From assembly GCA_902572605.1 (NCBI GenBank), contig CACGGD010000002.1:124001-188000 (forward strand): a stretch of 64,000 bases of DNA, in the 5' to 3' direction. Below the pieces are notes generated by a model, which saw only the letters and a program-made list of their open reading frames with translations, was not told the origin of the DNA and ran no database searches. Made by a program: the position numbers and the translations under genes. Origin of the DNA: an uncultured Pelagibacteraceae bacterium (GTDB taxonomy: Bacteria > Pseudomonadota > Alphaproteobacteria > Pelagibacterales > Pelagibacteraceae). Positions 10,933-20,503 of this stretch are shown piece by piece. Positions within the stretch are counted from its first letter, which is position 1; each line of letters begins with the position of its first letter.

Positions 10933-13581
10933 CTACATAAAATTCTTAAAATTAAAATCTACAGAAGGTATATCACGATTATTAACTTTAATGCTAGAAC
11001 CTTTTTCCACTAAATATTTTTCTTCGCTATTAGAAACCAAAATATCTTTAATATTAATTTTTGAAGGTCCGTATTCATTTTTTTTCATATAAGAAACTAC
11101 ACCGTACCTTGTATTGGAAATCTTTACATTATTTGCCTCAAGACTTGAATTGTCTTTGCTGGCTAACCCTATCTTACTATTAAACACTGAAATGTCATTA
11201 ATGCTAATTTTACTTTTCTCACCCACACTAATGGCTTTATCTCCTGCTCCATAAATGATTATTTCTTTTAACTCAACTTCACTACCTGAAAAATCTAATG
11301 CATCATTGCCGGATTCTTGGAAATTTAATTTTGACATTACTCCTTTACTAAAATCTATGTCTACCGCATCTAAATTAACATCTTTAAAAATACAGTTTTT
11401 TAATACAAAATTTGATCTTATTATATTTAAATAATCATCTCCTACTATATTTTCTAAAAATTTAGAATTCTTAATTCTCACATCAGACTGATAAAAATTT
11501 ATCGATCCCAATAAACCTAATCCAGATAATTGCGGGGGAGCAGACATCCTATAAAATACAGTGTTGTCAATTTCTGAAACTTCATTAGCATTAATAACTA
11601 CTATACCATAACCATTTTTTTCTGTTTTAGTGTTGTGATTTAAGCTGTTTGATCTAAATGATTTTATGTTTCCAATAAAATTAGACCTAATAAGAATTGG
11701 ATTTTCAGTCGTTCCGTTAAAGAAAATTGGTGATCGAGAAATAATATGACCTTGGTTTGAAAAAATAATTTCTGTACCTGGTTTAACTAAAACTCTGAAA
11801 TTTGAAGGAATGTAAATTGGTTCATTAATTTCTATCTTATCTGTGTCAAAGATTATATTTTTGTCTTCTATCTTTAAAAAAACATGTTTTTTCAAATTTT
11901 CTAAATCTCCTGTATATAAAGTAGATAGATAATTATTCACTGTATTAGACCAAAAAGCGATTGTAGCTGTTCTATGTTTAGTTTGACCTAAAATTTTATA
12001 TACTATCTTTAGGCTATCCAAGTTTTCTTTATTACACAAATTTTCACTTAAACAATCTATTTTAATCAGTTCTAGTTTTGTAGCTTTGTTTAAAAGTTTG
12101 CCTTTTAAATATATAGGTTTTTTAAAAACACTAACATCTTCATCTTTCTCTTTAATGCCAATAATTTGTACGGGTAATCTTTGTAAATTTGAAGCATTAA
12201 GGAGTAATGAATTTTTTTTACCTTCAATGAAGTTAAGATTAACTCCTTGTATTGGGTTAAGAGTTTTTTCAATTTCACTTCTATATTTTTCTATATACTC
12301 CAAAGAAAAAATATTCTCACCTGGATAATTTTGATTTAAAACTTTTTCGTATTTTTTGAATTCTTCAGAATTTTTACCTATAATTCCACGAATATAATTT
12401 TTTTTTGACATACGAGACAAGTCTTTTAAATACATTTCAAAAAAAGATCTGTCATTGAACAATAAAGAAAGAAAGTATTTTTGATCCATAGAATGTGAAA
12501 AGTTTCTTGGACTTAAATCAGCCCACCAACTGTTTATTTGAGATTGATTAAGATCAATGTGAACTTCTCTACCTATTGGCTCAAGAAGTTTAGTAACTGG
12601 ATTGTAGTAAAATTTAAGGTCTCTCCAATCAAATTCTATTGATCCTAATACAGCCTTTGCAGCCATTAGTTTTGATAATTGCTCCAAGTCGAATATTTCT
12701 GATAATTGTTTGGAATTTTGTCTAAAGCTCTCTAAAAGAGTTATAGCTTCATTTAAATACATTTCCTGCTCTGTATTCTTCTTGCTGTCTTTAAATTGAA
12801 CAGGTTTAATTTCTGATCTCCAAAATGAACCTTCTAAATTATTTATACTCAATTTGTTTACATTGTTTGCTTCATTAATCCATAAATTTTTATTAAAACC
12901 TATGATAGGACCCTCACGTCTATTATTAGACTCCAAAAGTTCTTTTGAGTGTTGCTCCTCTAAATTATAAATTCCTAAATTATTTCCATTTAAAACAAAA
13001 TTTACAAATCTAGTTCTGTGAGCTATTAACCCCTCATCTTTTAAAACTTTCATAAATAACCACTCATGCAAATATCCTCTTGTCTTAGAGTGTTGTAAAG
13101 AAAACCTTTTTAAATTGAATATAGTTTTCAATTCATTTTGTTCTTCGTCCATTTTAATTTTGAAAGACCATTTTAAGGGGTGTTTCCAGTGATCTTCGTG
13201 AACACCTTTCAATTTTGCTTTAATCTTAAAATCTTTATTATCGTAATTAAGAGTTGCAATAACCCACTTATGCATGTCCTCACTAGCCCTAAATGACTGT
13301 AAACTTTCATTCCGAGTTTCTAAAATTTTTTGATAATTTCTGTAATTCATGTCAATAACTAATTTATCAATATCATAAAAATTAGAATATAATCTGTTTG
13401 CAATTGTCTCTGAGATATCATTTAAAAATAGTTTTGTTTTTTTATTAAAATCATATTTTTCAGACCAAATACCAAGAAGAAAGAATATCGAAAATGATAA
13501 AAGTAAAAATATTGTATAAAATATTTTATATTTATAAAAAAATATTTTTTTTGATTTTTTTTTAATTGATTGAGCTTTCAT
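10933..13581 (-). CDS. cotH-like: CotH-kinase-family protein fused to a C-terminal right-handed beta-helix region, membrane anchored
   Basis: N-terminal TM; LHEWLFMKVLKDEGLIAHRTRFVNFVLNGNNLGIYNLEEQHSKELLESN...EGPIIGFNK; FDWRDLKFYYNPVTKLLEPIGREVHIDLNQ; C-terminal degenerate repeats with I/V-rich strand periodicity. Start may be 13593 or 13581. Confidence 0.78.
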   Translation of the reverse strand: MKAQSIKKKSKKIFFYKYKIFYTIFLLLSFSIFFLLGIWSEKYDFNKKTKLFLNDISETIANRLYSNFYDIDKLVIDMNYRNYQKILETRNESLQSFRASEDMHKWVIATLNYDNKDFKIKAKLKGVHEDHWKHPLKWSFKIKMDEEQNELKTIFNLKRFSLQHSKTRGYLHEWLFMKVLKDEGLIAHRTRFVNFVLNGNNLGIYNLEEQHSKELLESNNRREGPIIGFNKNLWINEANNVNKLSINNLEGSFWRSEIKPVQFKDSKKNTEQEMYLNEAITLLESFRQNSKQLSEIFDLEQLSKLMAAKAVLGSIEFDWRDLKFYYNPVTKLLEPIGREVHIDLNQSQINSWWADLSPRNFSHSMDQKYFLSLLFNDRSFFEMYLKDLSRMSKKNYIRGIIGKNSEEFKKYEKVLNQNYPGENIFSLEYIEKYRSEIEKTLNPIQGVNLNFIEGKKNSLLLNASNLQRLPVQIIGIKEKDEDVSVFKKPIYLKGKLLNKATKLELIKIDCLSENLCNKENLDSLKIVYKILGQTKHRTATIAFWSNTVNNYLSTLYTGDLENLKKHVFLKIEDKNIIFDTDKIEINEPIYIPSNFRVLVKPGTEIIFSNQGHIISRSPIFFNGTTENPILIRSNFIGNIKSFRSNSLNHNTKTEKNGYGIVVINANEVSEIDNTVFYRMSAPPQLSGLGLLGSINFYQSDVRIKNSKFLENIVGDDYLNIIRSNFVLKNCIFKDVNLDAVDIDFSKGVMSKLNFQESGNDALDFSGSEVELKEIIIYGAGDKAISVGEKSKISINDISVFNSKIGLASKDNSSLEANNVKISNTRYGVVSYMKKNEYGPSKINIKDILVSNSEEKYLVEKGSSIKVNNRDIPSVDFNFKNFM

Positions 13582-13582
13582 T

Positions 13583-14275
13583 TTAAATTCCACTTACACT
13601 TCTTATCGAATTTATATATTTAGAGTTTCTACTAATTCTAAATGGAAGAGTTTTTAGCATCTCTTTGGATAAGTGGCTGCTGTCTCTGTCAAATTTGAAT
13701 TCTACAATAACATATTTTTGTATCAAAGTTTTTTTAACTAAATTAACCTTTTTGTAAAAACGTTGATCATATATATTGTGTAAAGTATCTATAGTTACTC
13801 TGAATTTTTTATTATAATTTTCATAATATTCTCTTTTGTATTGATTTATTATTTTAGGTTCACAATTGTTTTCAAAAATTATTTTTTCATAACCAGATAA
13901 ATTATCCTTTATAATTTCTTTTAGTTTCTTCAATCTTAGATTTGAATTAATTTTTAAACCGGGTACTTCAAATCTTCTTTTCCATCCAAAAATATTTCTT
14001 TTAAATTTAAATTCTAATTTCCCTTTTTTTTCTTCATTGAAATGAGAATACCATCTATATCTTACTTTCATCCTAGAACTGCTTCCGTAAATATTGTCCT
14101 TAAAAGCCTCATAATCGAAAGAGTCAAAATATATATTATTTACAATTCTATCTAAGTATCTTTTTTTAAAATTTTCTTTATTTAATTTTATCCAATTGAC
14201 TACTAAAGGATAATTTAAATCTTGAGTTATAAATTTAATTTCCAATCTGCTATCTTTAGGAACTAAATTATTCAT
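13583..14275 (-). CDS. VTC-domain (TTM superfamily) polyphosphate-polymerase-like protein
   Basis: Tunnel-type charged motifs RLEIKFI, RMKVRYRWYS, GKLEFKFKRN, RVTIDTLHNIYD, VIVEFKFD. Confidence 0.75.
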   Translation of the reverse strand: MNNLVPKDSRLEIKFITQDLNYPLVVNWIKLNKENFKKRYLDRIVNNIYFDSFDYEAFKDNIYGSSSRMKVRYRWYSHFNEEKKGKLEFKFKRNIFGWKRRFEVPGLKINSNLRLKKLKEIIKDNLSGYEKIIFENNCEPKIINQYKREYYENYNKKFRVTIDTLHNIYDQRFYKKVNLVKKTLIQKYVIVEFKFDRDSSHLSKEMLKTLPFRISRNSKYINSIRSVSGI

Positions 14276-14283
14276 GATAAAGT

Positions 14284-14970
14284 TTATATACTGGGAATTT
14301 GATTTTGATCAATATACGTCACTGAAATACCGGGAAAGTTTTTTCTCAAATTACCCATCATTTTTTCAATAGAATCAATTTTTTTTACACTAATCATATA
14401 AGTAGCTTCAATATTATTGTCTTTTGTATCAAATCTTCGTAAATCAAAATTATCAACTTCGTTCAAAATAATTTTATTAATTTTCTTTAACAGGTTTGCT
14501 TTATCTTTCAGTTTCTCGGTGTTTAATTCTAAGGATATAAACATATTTTTTTCAATAGATGATTTTCTGAAAATCTTAAACAACATCATAAATAATAAAA
14601 TCAAGACTACTGAGGTTAATGTTATCAAAGTTTGATTAGCACCAAAACCTAGGCCAGCAGCTATACAAATAAACAAATAAGATAGTTCTTCTGGTTCTTT
14701 AATGGGAGTTCTGAATCTTACTATTGAAAGAGCTCCTACCAAACCTAATGATAGTGCAAGAGATGATTTTACAATCGTGATAACAAGAGTTGTCGTTAAT
14801 AAAATAAAAGGGAATATATTACTAAACTCCTCTCGATTACTAATTGTTGAACCAAATTTCTTATAATGAATCTTTAAAAAGATAGATACTACTGCACCTA
14901 TCGCTAGGTTTATAAATAACGAAGTAAAGGAAATCGGGGCAGACTCAGTTAATTGAAAATTTTCAAACAT
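14284..14970 (-). CDS. DUF4956-family integral membrane protein
   Basis: VKSSLALSLGLVGALSIVRFRTPIKEPEELSYLFICIAAGLGFGANQ; multiple TM helices then soluble C-terminus. Confidence 0.8.
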   Translation of the reverse strand: MFENFQLTESAPISFTSLFINLAIGAVVSIFLKIHYKKFGSTISNREEFSNIFPFILLTTTLVITIVKSSLALSLGLVGALSIVRFRTPIKEPEELSYLFICIAAGLGFGANQTLITLTSVVLILLFMMLFKIFRKSSIEKNMFISLELNTEKLKDKANLLKKINKIILNEVDNFDLRRFDTKDNNIEATYMISVKKIDSIEKMMGNLRKNFPGISVTYIDQNQIPSI

Positions 14971-15084
14971 ACATTTTTATACATTAATAAATAATAAATA
15001 TCGACTTTTTATATTTAGTGTTGATCAAGCAAATTCATATTATAATAAAATTATTTTAAACAAAACGCTTAAATAAATAGCTAG

Positions 15085-15852
15085 TTAAAAAGTTTCTTTT
15101 CTTAATTGCTCCAATTTAATTTTTTTTTGGAGACTTGTATTTTTGTCATATAGTAAATTAAATTTAATTTTATTGTTTACTTTTACATAAATAGTTTTGG
15201 CATTTCTTATCTCAATATTGTCAGCAACAGCGCTTATAGGTCTTTTAACGGGATTTAAGTTTTTTATAATTATTTTTGATCTATCACTAGCAATTTTACC
15301 TTTCCATCTACGAGGGCGAAAAGCGCTTATAGGTGCAATAGAAATTTTTTTTGAATTTAAATTCAATATTGGCCCAGAAACAGATAAGTTATAGGCGGTG
15401 CTTCCTGCAGGAGTTGAAACTAATACTCCATCTGAAATTAATTTTTTAATTAGGTATTTAGAACCATTTTTAATTGAAATTGAAGCAGCTTGTCTACTTT
15501 GTCTCAAAATTGATACCTCGTTTATTGCTAGAGATTTTTTGATTTTGTTTTTAGTAACTACTCTCATCTCTAATGGAGAGATACTTGTCATTTTTGCATT
15601 AGATAAATTTTTAATAATATTTTTTTTTGAAAATTTATTCATCAAAAAACCATAGTTGCCAGAATTAATTCCATAAAATAAGTTTGACTTTTTTTTATTT
15701 CTTTTCAAAACCTGTAACATAAAACCATCGCCTCCAATTACTATTACTAAATTTTGTCTTTTAATAAGGTTATCTTCTATAATTCTTAATAAAAAATTTT
15801 TTATCTTTATAGACTTTGTGTTTTTATCCGAGATTATAGTCGTTTTAATCAT
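15085..15852 (-). CDS. nadK: NAD kinase
   Basis: VIVIGGDGFMLQVLKR, YGINSGNYGFLMN, SDGVLVSTPAGSTAYNLSVSGPIL. Confidence 0.93.
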   Translation of the reverse strand: MIKTTIISDKNTKSIKIKNFLLRIIEDNLIKRQNLVIVIGGDGFMLQVLKRNKKKSNLFYGINSGNYGFLMNKFSKKNIIKNLSNAKMTSISPLEMRVVTKNKIKKSLAINEVSILRQSRQAASISIKNGSKYLIKKLISDGVLVSTPAGSTAYNLSVSGPILNLNSKKISIAPISAFRPRRWKGKIASDRSKIIIKNLNPVKRPISAVADNIEIRNAKTIYVKVNNKIKFNLLYDKNTSLQKKIKLEQLRKETF

Positions 15853-15860
15853 TTTAAATA

Positions 15861-15946
15861 TGGTGCCCTCGGCCAGACTCGAACTGGCACTCCCAAAAGG
15901 GCAAGGATTTTAAGTCCTTTGTGTCTACCAATTTCACCACGAGGGC
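15861..15946 (-). tRNA. tRNA-Leu (TAA anticodon)
   Basis: Reverse complement GCCCTCGTGGTGAAATTGGTAGACACAAAGGACTTAAAATCCTTGCCCTTTTGGGAGTGCCAGTTCGAGTCTGGCCGAGGGCACCA. Confidence 0.96.
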
Positions 15947-16009
15947 ACATTATTATTTTGTTAATGACATTTATATTATTTTATTAATCTTATAAAGTAT
16001 AATTATCTA

Positions 16010-16963
16010 ATGAAAAAAATCTTACTATATAACTCTGGTGGAGGTTTAGGTGACTCAATACAATTGTTTACCTTAATATTGAGCCTTCAAAATCATTTTA
16101 AATCCTCAGAATTTTTTTATTTAGGGTCACATGCAAATCATTTTGTCGGCAAATTAAAAGAATTTAATATTAATATTAAAACACTAGACTTAAGCTTAAA
16201 ATACTTCGGTTTCAGATGGTGGCACTTTTTCCTAGCAAAAAAGAGATTTACCGATCAAAACTTAGATAAGATAGATTTAATCATAGATCTACAATCCAAA
16301 TTAAGAAATACAATAATTTTAAATAAAATACCTCATGATAATTTTTATTCATCGACTTTTAATTTTAGATTCTGCACTAAAAAAAAAGACTATTCATCGA
16401 AGGATCATCTAATAAATTTGGATAAGTTCTTTGATACAAATATCAAGGTATTAATGTTTAACTTAAAAAAGATATCAGAAAAATATATAAATGAAGCTAA
16501 AAGATTATTGCCAGATAAAAATTATGTTGGATTTTCTATTACTCAAGGTAATGTTTATAGAAAAAAAAATTGGTCAATCAATAAATTTATAGATCTTGCA
16601 AATAAGATTGATGAAATTAATAAGGTGCCAGTTTTTTTTATTGAAAGAGATGAGATAGAGTTAATAGAAAAAATAAAGTCTCAAGTACCTAATGCTTTAT
16701 TTCCGGAACATCAGTCCAAAATTTCCTGTCCAGCTCTAGTAACAGCACTTGCTTCAAGACTGAGTTTAGCTATATCAATTGATAACGGAGTGATGCATAT
16801 GATGGGATTAGCTAATATTCCAATGATTGTTTTATTTGGACCTACCGATGCAGAAAAATTTGCTCCAAAAATTAATTCTATTAAAATCTTAGATAGTAAG
16901 CAGATGTATAAATCTAAAAATATTGATACGATAACAACTCATGATGTTTTTAAATTGATTTAA
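16010..16963 (+). CDS. Glycosyltransferase family 9 (heptosyltransferase-like)
   Basis: SGGGLGDSIQLFTLILSL, GFSITQGNVYRKKNWSINKFIDLA, SIDNGVMHMMGLANIPMIVLFGPTDAEKFAP. Confidence 0.82.
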   Translation: MKKILLYNSGGGLGDSIQLFTLILSLQNHFKSSEFFYLGSHANHFVGKLKEFNINIKTLDLSLKYFGFRWWHFFLAKKRFTDQNLDKIDLIIDLQSKLRNTIILNKIPHDNFYSSTFNFRFCTKKKDYSSKDHLINLDKFFDTNIKVLMFNLKKISEKYINEAKRLLPDKNYVGFSITQGNVYRKKNWSINKFIDLANKIDEINKVPVFFIERDEIELIEKIKSQVPNALFPEHQSKISCPALVTALASRLSLAISIDNGVMHMMGLANIPMIVLFGPTDAEKFAPKINSIKILDSKQMYKSKNIDTITTHDVFKLI

Positions 16964-17718
16964 ATTTTTAATATTTCAATCTTTTTCAGTCTAGCTAAAT
17001 TAATTAAATCTCGATTAACTTTTTGTAGTTTTATTTTTGATGTTGATCTTGTCACAATAGAAACTCCTATTTTTCCTAATCTAAAAAAAGGATAGCTTCC
17101 TATATCAACAAATTTTTTATTTTTTTTTTGTATAATGCCTAATTGTTTAGAAATATTACTTTCAACTGTAAAAAGATTTAATGTTTTGCTATGAATTGTT
17201 GAACCTTTAATTAAATAGCGTTTACAGTTTTCAATCATGGAATTTAAGATAGATGGTACTCCTGGTAAAGAAAATACATTCTTAATTATAAAACCTGGAG
17301 CAGCACTTGAGGGATTATAAATTAATTTTGCCCCGCTAGGCATTTTAGCCATTTTTTTTCTACCATCATTAAATTTTGACTTCCCATAATAATTTTCTAA
17401 AATTTTAAACGCCTCTTTATGATATTCATATTTTATTTTAAAAGCTTTTGAAATAGATTCTGCCGTTATATCATCATGGGTTGGACCTATACCTCCTGTA
17501 GTAAAAACATAATTAAAATTTTTTGATAGTTCTAATACATTTTTAACTAACACTTTCTGTAAATCAGGAATAATTCTCACCTCGTTTACAGAGATTCCAC
17601 ATTTTGAATTTAGCCAATTTGATATAAATGCAGTATTTTTATCTTGTGTTCTTCCAGAGAGAATTTCGTTGCCTATAATTAAAATTGCAGCATTTACTTT
17701 TTTGTTTTTTTTCTTCAT
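16960..17718 (-). CDS. CinA-N-terminal / MoCF-domain competence-damage-like protein
   Basis: AAILIIGNEILSGRTQDKNTAFISNWL, VFTTGGIGPTHDDITAESISKAF; lacks the C-terminal deamidase domain. Confidence 0.85.
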   Translation of the reverse strand: MKKKNKKVNAAILIIGNEILSGRTQDKNTAFISNWLNSKCGISVNEVRIIPDLQKVLVKNVLELSKNFNYVFTTGGIGPTHDDITAESISKAFKIKYEYHKEAFKILENYYGKSKFNDGRKKMAKMPSGAKLIYNPSSAAPGFIIKNVFSLPGVPSILNSMIENCKRYLIKGSTIHSKTLNLFTVESNISKQLGIIQKKNKKFVDIGSYPFFRLGKIGVSIVTRSTSKIKLQKVNRDLINLARLKKIEILKI

Positions 17719-17734
17719 AGATTGATAATTATAT

Positions 17735-18430
17735 ATGAACTTTGAAAATAAATTAATATCAGGAGTGTTTATAAAAAGATATAAGCGTTTTTTTGTAGAT
17801 GTGCTAATTCAAAACAAGATAGTTACGGCCCATTGTCCTAATACTGGGTCAATGCGGGGTCTTTTAAAAGAAGGTAATAAAGTCTGGTTAAGTAAGTCGA
17901 ATAATCCAGGTAGAAAGTTAAAATATACTCTTCAAATTATTGAAGATAAGAAGTCAAAGGTTGGGGTAAATACACATTCAACGAATAAAATTTTTTTGAA
18001 TGCTTTACAAGACGGTCTAATAAAAGATTTTAATAAAGAAATTGAGATTAAACCAGAAGTAAAATTCGGTAATAATACCAGATTTGATTTTTTAATTACT
18101 AAAAAAAATTTTAAAGCTTTTATAGAAGTTAAGAATGTAACTTTAATGAGAAAAGCTTCAATCGCAGAGTTTCCAGACTCTGTTACATCAAGGGGGGCTA
18201 AGCATATTAATGAGCTACTTAAAGCAAGTAAAAGTGGTTATAAAATTTATATTGCTTTTATTATTCAGCGGGAAGATTGCAATCTGTGCACCATTGCGAG
18301 AGATATAGATCCTGAATATTCAGATTTACTATCTAAAGCTGTTAAGAAAAAACTAAACATACTTTCCTATGATTGTAAATTTTCATCAAAAGGAATAAAA
18401 GTAAATAAAAGAATAAAATTTAAAATTTAA
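17735..18430 (+). CDS. sfsA: SfsA family protein (sugar fermentation stimulation homolog)
   Basis: VTAHCPNTGSMRGLLKEGNKVWLSKS, FIEVKNVTLMRKASIAEFPDSVTSRGAKHINEL. Confidence 0.93.
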   Translation: MNFENKLISGVFIKRYKRFFVDVLIQNKIVTAHCPNTGSMRGLLKEGNKVWLSKSNNPGRKLKYTLQIIEDKKSKVGVNTHSTNKIFLNALQDGLIKDFNKEIEIKPEVKFGNNTRFDFLITKKNFKAFIEVKNVTLMRKASIAEFPDSVTSRGAKHINELLKASKSGYKIYIAFIIQREDCNLCTIARDIDPEYSDLLSKAVKKKLNILSYDCKFSSKGIKVNKRIKFKI

Positions 18431-19185
18431 TGAAAGAAAGCACAAAAGAGTCTTTTGAAAAAACTAGAATAGCTGGATCAATAGCAGCTGGTGCGCTAGA
18501 TGAAGTGTCTAATATAATTAAACCCGGCATTACTACTGATGAAATTGATAAAATTTGTTATGAATATATAAATGATCATGGGGCCTATTCAGCACCATTA
18601 TTTTATAGAGGTTTTCCCAAATCATGTTGTACATCTCCTAATCATGTAGTTTGCCACGGAATTCCTTCAGATAAAATTTTAAAAGAAGGTGACATTCTGA
18701 ATGTAGATGTCACAGCTTATAAAGATGGTTGGCATGGAGATACTAGTAGAATGTTTGAAGTAGGTAAAATATCTGTAAAAGCAAAAAAATTAATTGATAC
18801 AACTTACGAGTCTATGATGAAAGGAATTAAGATATTAAAAGAAGGCATTCAATTAGGAGACATAGGTCATGCTATACAAAAGCATGTTGAAGCTCAAGGA
18901 TTTTCAGTTGTTCAAGATTTCTGTGGTCATGGTATTGGTCAATCATTTCATGAAGAACCAACTATTTTACATTATGGAAAAATGAGGACTGGAAAAAAAA
19001 TAAAGGCTGGTATGATTTTTACTATTGAACCCATGATCAACCTTGGTGATTACCAAACAAAAGTATTGAATGATGGCTGGACAGCAGTTACAAAAGATAA
19101 ATCTTTATCTGCACAATTTGAACATACTGTTGGTATAACAAAAGATGGATACGAAATTTTTACTCATTCACAAAAATTTAGTTAA
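18430..19185 (+). CDS. map: Type I methionyl aminopeptidase
   Basis: APLFYRGFPKSCCTSPNHVVCHGIPSDKILKEGDILNVDVTAYKDGWHGDTSRMF, CGHGIGQSFHEEP. Confidence 0.97.
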   Translation: MKESTKESFEKTRIAGSIAAGALDEVSNIIKPGITTDEIDKICYEYINDHGAYSAPLFYRGFPKSCCTSPNHVVCHGIPSDKILKEGDILNVDVTAYKDGWHGDTSRMFEVGKISVKAKKLIDTTYESMMKGIKILKEGIQLGDIGHAIQKHVEAQGFSVVQDFCGHGIGQSFHEEPTILHYGKMRTGKKIKAGMIFTIEPMINLGDYQTKVLNDGWTAVTKDKSLSAQFEHTVGITKDGYEIFTHSQKFS

Positions 19186-19194
19186 TCTATTAAA

Positions 19195-20493
19195 ATGATT
19201 GAAAGATATTCTAGAAAAGAACTTAAAGATATTTGGGAAGATTATAATAAATATTCTATTTGGTTAGATATCGAATTAGCAGCTGCTGAATCAATGGAAA
19301 AACTTAAGATTATTCCAAAAGGTGTTGTGAAAAAAGTTAAATCTAAAGCAAAAATTAATGTAAAAAGAATTCTAGATATTGAGAGCAAAGTAAAGCATGA
19401 TGTTATAGCATTTTTAACTTCTATAACAGAAAAAACTGGTAAAGAAGCAAGATACCTTCATAAAGGTATGACCTCTTCTGATGTTCTTGATACTTGCTTT
19501 AATTTACAATTAAAACAATCAGGTAATATTTTATTAAAAGATATAGATGAATTGTTAAAATCTTTAAAAAAACAAGCTATAAAACATAAATTTACTTTAT
19601 GCATTGGAAGAAGTCATGGTATTCACGCAGAGCCAATTACTTTTGGTTTAAAAATGTTAACTTTTTATCAAGAATTCTTAAGAAATAGAAAAAGACTTGA
19701 AAACTCAATTAAAGAAATATCAACATGTGCAATTTCTGGAGCAGTAGGAACTTTTGCAAATATTGATCCTCGAATAGAAAAATATGTTGCTAAAAAATTA
19801 AAACTTCAAATAGAACCTGTTTCAACTCAAATTATTCCAAGAGATCGACATGCACAATTCTTTTCAACTCTAGGAATCATCGCAAGCTCAATAGAAAGAC
19901 TAGCAGTGGAAATTAGACATTTACAAAGAACTGAAGTCTTGGAAGTTGAGGAGTTTTTTGGAAAAAAACAAAAAGGATCTTCGGCAATGCCTCATAAAAA
20001 AAATCCAATTTTAAGTGAAAACCTGACAGGTCTAGCAAGATTAATAAGATCAAGTGTAGTTCCAGCTTTAGAAAATGTTGCGTTATGGCATGAAAGAGAT
20101 ATTTCCCACTCTGCTGTGGAGAGAAATATTGGTCCAGACTCAACAACAGCTTTAGATTTTGCTCTTTGTAGATTAAATAATGTTATAAAAAATTTAAATA
20201 TTTATCCAAAAAATATGATAAAAAACTTAAATATCACTAATGGTATTATTTTTTCACAAAGAATTTTATTAGAGTTAACTAATTTTGGATTTACTAGAGA
20301 AGAATCCTATAAGATAGTTCAAAAAAATGCCATGAAGTCTTGGAATGAGAATTCCTCCTTTTATAAAAATATTGTTACTGATAAGAAAATTACAAACAAA
20401 ATACCTGTTAATAAGCTTAAAAAATTATTCAATTTTAGTTATCATACCAAAAAAATTAATATAATTTTCAGAAGAAGTTTAAAAAAAAAATAA
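19195..20493 (+). CDS. purB: Adenylosuccinate lyase
   Basis: GMTSSDVLDTC, GRSHGIHAEPITFGLK, KKQKGSSAMPHKKNPILSENLTGLAR. Confidence 0.97.
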   Translation: MIERYSRKELKDIWEDYNKYSIWLDIELAAAESMEKLKIIPKGVVKKVKSKAKINVKRILDIESKVKHDVIAFLTSITEKTGKEARYLHKGMTSSDVLDTCFNLQLKQSGNILLKDIDELLKSLKKQAIKHKFTLCIGRSHGIHAEPITFGLKMLTFYQEFLRNRKRLENSIKEISTCAISGAVGTFANIDPRIEKYVAKKLKLQIEPVSTQIIPRDRHAQFFSTLGIIASSIERLAVEIRHLQRTEVLEVEEFFGKKQKGSSAMPHKKNPILSENLTGLARLIRSSVVPALENVALWHERDISHSAVERNIGPDSTTALDFALCRLNNVIKNLNIYPKNMIKNLNITNGIIFSQRILLELTNFGFTREESYKIVQKNAMKSWNENSSFYKNIVTDKKITNKIPVNKLKKLFNFSYHTKKINIIFRRSLKKK

Positions 20494-20503
20494 AATTTAA
20501 ATA

